Assembly (NCBI RefSeq): GCF_003667565.1
Contig: NZ_RCUX01000007.1
Coordinates: 150,060 to 214,059 of the forward strand
From: Mycetocola tolaasinivorans
GTDB lineage: Bacteria; Actinomycetota; Actinomycetes; Actinomycetales; Microbacteriaceae
Length of the DNA stretch: 64,000 nucleotides
Direction of reading: 5' to 3'
Positions 62,967 to 64,000 of the stretch are shown here, in pieces (within the stretch, counting starts at the first letter, position 1; each line of letters starts with the position of its first letter). A program made the position numbers and the translations under genes. The notes under the pieces were generated by a model. The model did no database searches. It saw only the letters and a list, made by a program, of their open reading frames with translations, and was not told the origin of the DNA.

Positions 62967-63302
62967 AACGGCGATCGGGCACTGCGGGCACGATGTCTTC
63001 TCGTGCCGGAGTGGTTTCTGTGCATGTAAAGGGCTGCCGCTGGCAAGTGCTGGGGCATCGAGGGCGAAGCCGTGGAATCCGCGGAGTCTCGGGATAGCCT
63101 GGCCGCAGTTCGAGGTGGTTCGCCGGATCAGGCACGCAGAACCTCGACGCAAAACGGAACCCGGGGGCCCAAAATGAACGCGAAGGTACTGAGTCGAGAC
63201 GTGGCTACGACAGGGGTTCCGTACGTTGGGCTGACGCTTCCTAGCCGCATATTGAACACAGATATGTACATATTTAGGAGCCTAAACGGGTACCTTGGTG
63301 CC
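62967..63302 (+). other. Gap with palindromes upstream of the antitoxin-like gene
   Basis: No convincing gene is visible in these 336 bp. A stem-loop follows the kinase gene. Near the antitoxin start are two palindromes: ATATGTACATAT (63262-63273, perfect) and TTTAGG-AG-CCTAAA (63273-63286), in locally AT-rich DNA, which may be the operator where the antitoxin represses its own gene. The reading frame of the antitoxin is open far upstream but that part looks non-coding. Confidence 0.45.
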
Positions 63303-63587
63303 ATGACTACCCCATTGGTTTTTGCCAGCAAGGACGCCGGTGAAGAACTTGCTCAGGTCCTCAAGCGCTTCCGCGCGGAGGGCATCTCCGCCGAGCCACT
63401 GATTTTCGGGGCTCACCGCAAGCCCGAAGCGGTCGTCATTCCGTACGAGCTCTACGTCGCGCTGCTGCCCGCGATCGAGGACGTCGAGATTGCCGCCCTG
63501 GTTCGTCAGCGTGAGGGCGCGGGGCAGGCCCAGCCGCTGAGTGATATTGCGGCCGGGCTGGGGCTGGACCCCGCACAGTTTCACTGA
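63303..63587 (+). CDS. Antitoxin-like protein (Phd/YefM-type)
   Basis: 94 residues from the ATG at 63303. 'PLIFGAHRKPEAVVIPYELYVALLPAIEDVEIAALVRQRE' resembles Phd/YefM-type antitoxins, with the short strand 'AVVIPYELY' and a charged C-terminal helix that would wrap the toxin. The start is placed after two palindromes rather than at earlier in-frame codons. The partner frame immediately downstream is interrupted, so this antitoxin appears to be an orphan. Confidence 0.65.
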   Translation: MTTPLVFASKDAGEELAQVLKRFRAEGISAEPLIFGAHRKPEAVVIPYELYVALLPAIEDVEIAALVRQREGAGQAQPLSDIAAGLGLDPAQFH

Positions 63588-63589
63588 TC

Positions 63590-63694
63590 GTGACGATGCC
63601 GCGACTGGAAGCCCTGCCGGGCTTCCAGGAAGACATTGACGCCCTGCCTGATCATCAGACGCGGGTGATGGCCATTCGGGTGGGACGGCTCTAG
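63590..63694 (+). pseudogene. Toxin-gene remnant (RelE/ParE-like), stopped after 34 codons
   Basis: Two nt after the antitoxin stop, GTG 63590 opens a frame reading 'VTMPRLEALPGFQEDIDALPDHQTRVMAIRVGRL' and then TAG at 63692. The 'xxLPGFQEDIDALPDHQTR' pattern is like the N-terminus of toxins that pair with such antitoxins, but the remaining two thirds are missing. The following sequence shows no recognisable toxin core in the same frame. It is either a decayed toxin or a very short protein. Confidence 0.45.
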
Positions 63695-63935
63695 AGCGTC
63701 CAGGCCGAAGATCATGCGTTGACCGAGCCTGCGGACTCGCACGATCATCGTGGAGGTTACCGTGGAAAAGTCGCGAATTCCAGACTCGCGATCTGGGGCC
63801 TGATCGCGTAGACTTGATCGGGTTTGCGTCTTCTGACGCGTACCCCACAGGTTTTATACACCACCGCGGCCCTCCGGGTCGGCGGGAGAGCAGCGGGCAA
63901 CCGCCCGTTACTCGATCACTAAAGAAGGAAATAAC
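63695..63935 (+). promoter_or_regulatory. Upstream region and leader of rplK
   Basis: The 241 bp contain a possible -10 box TAGACT near 63810, a GCGTC-TTCT-GACGC hairpin near 63826-63840 and an A-rich ribosome site (AAGAAGGAAAT) before rplK. Because nusG ends at a terminator, the rplKA promoter should lie here. Confidence 0.5.
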
Positions 63936-64000
63936 ATGGCACCGAAGAAGAAGGTCACGGGTCTGATCAAGCTGCAGATCCAGGCTGGCGCCGCTAACCC
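63936..64000 (+). CDS. rplK: Ribosomal protein L11 (5' end only)
   Basis: The first 21 complete codons read MAPKKKVTGLIKLQIQAGAA, the conserved start of L11, and the gene runs off the window. AGAAGGA lies upstream. L11 forms the GTPase-associated centre of the large subunit. Confidence 0.96.
   Translation, partial: MAPKKKVTGLIKLQIQAGAAN

Noticed and set aside
63072..63302. N-terminal extension of the antitoxin-like protein
   Set aside because: The sequence is unlike any family, spans two palindromes and lacks a ribosome site; the ATG at 63303 fits homologue length.

Overview
The window is GC-rich, densely coded DNA from an actinomycete, most likely a member of Microbacteriaceae (inference). 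Supporting signs are a dnaK-grpE-dnaJ-hspR operon with HspR (HAIR) operators, a second HAIR at clpB, the order tRNA-Trp - secE - nusG - (insert) - rplK, two sortase-type surface proteins, YhgE/Pip and LytR-CpsA-Psr proteins, and many genes that look leaderless, with a TANNNT -10 box 6-7 nt before the start codon. I see no insertion sequence, prophage, CRISPR array or rRNA.

Layout. 1-3.4 kb: NCS1 nucleobase permease (cut by the window edge) and ribokinase, divergent from a LacI-type regulator. 3.4-8.6 kb: tRNA-Gly(CCC), a beta-propeller lipoprotein, dcd, idi, an MFS exporter and a TM2 protein. 8.6-12.8 kb: heat-shock operon. 12.9-18.5 kb: RsmC/RlmG-like methyltransferase, a two-component system divergent from a membrane-anchored hydrolase across a cluster of GTGACA half-sites, and an M23 protein. 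18.8-21.4 kb: a ClpB without N-domain, and a rhodanese. 21.4-30.3 kb: aldo/keto reductase, nitroreductase, acs, mdh, a beta-helix LPXTG-like protein and a siderophore-interacting flavoprotein under a DtxR-like box. 30.4-38.6 kb: ABC exporter, threonine aldolase, TetR/MFS/SDR efflux cluster, a CGNR regulator with an internal 60-bp tandem repeat, and a zinc alcohol dehydrogenase. 38.6-48.9 kb: aldo/keto reductase, a second two-component system, CorA, a second M23 protein, xthA, pyrE and a 991-residue acidic septum-formation-type protein. 48.9-55.3 kb: HAD phosphatase, LPHTG surface protein, a Mn/Fe-type ABC importer with its DtxR/MntR-like regulator, and a SpoU methyltransferase. 55.3-60.8 kb: SdpI protein, a YhgE/Pip operon with an unusual ATPase and a TetR, and a LytR-CpsA-Psr protein. 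61-64 kb: tRNA-Trp, secE, nusG, then an inserted segment before rplK.

Themes. Genes cluster into small regulated units whose operators can be read directly: HspR sites, a palindrome at the ribokinase start, a DtxR-like box on a leaderless promoter, a palindrome at the metal importer, a palindrome at the YhgE operon and an inverted repeat at the pyrE promoter. The most unusual points are: (i) about 1.6 kb between nusG and rplK holding a chloramphenicol-phosphotransferase-like kinase, an antitoxin-like gene and a stop-interrupted toxin relic; (ii) two M23 proteins that both carry H-L-D where the family has the metal-binding H-x-H; (iii) a YhgE/Pip operon whose ATPase has degenerate catalytic motifs; (iv) perfect 60-bp duplications in the CGNR regulator. 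No single locus is clearly a new system; the YhgE operon and the nusG-rplK insert are the best candidates.
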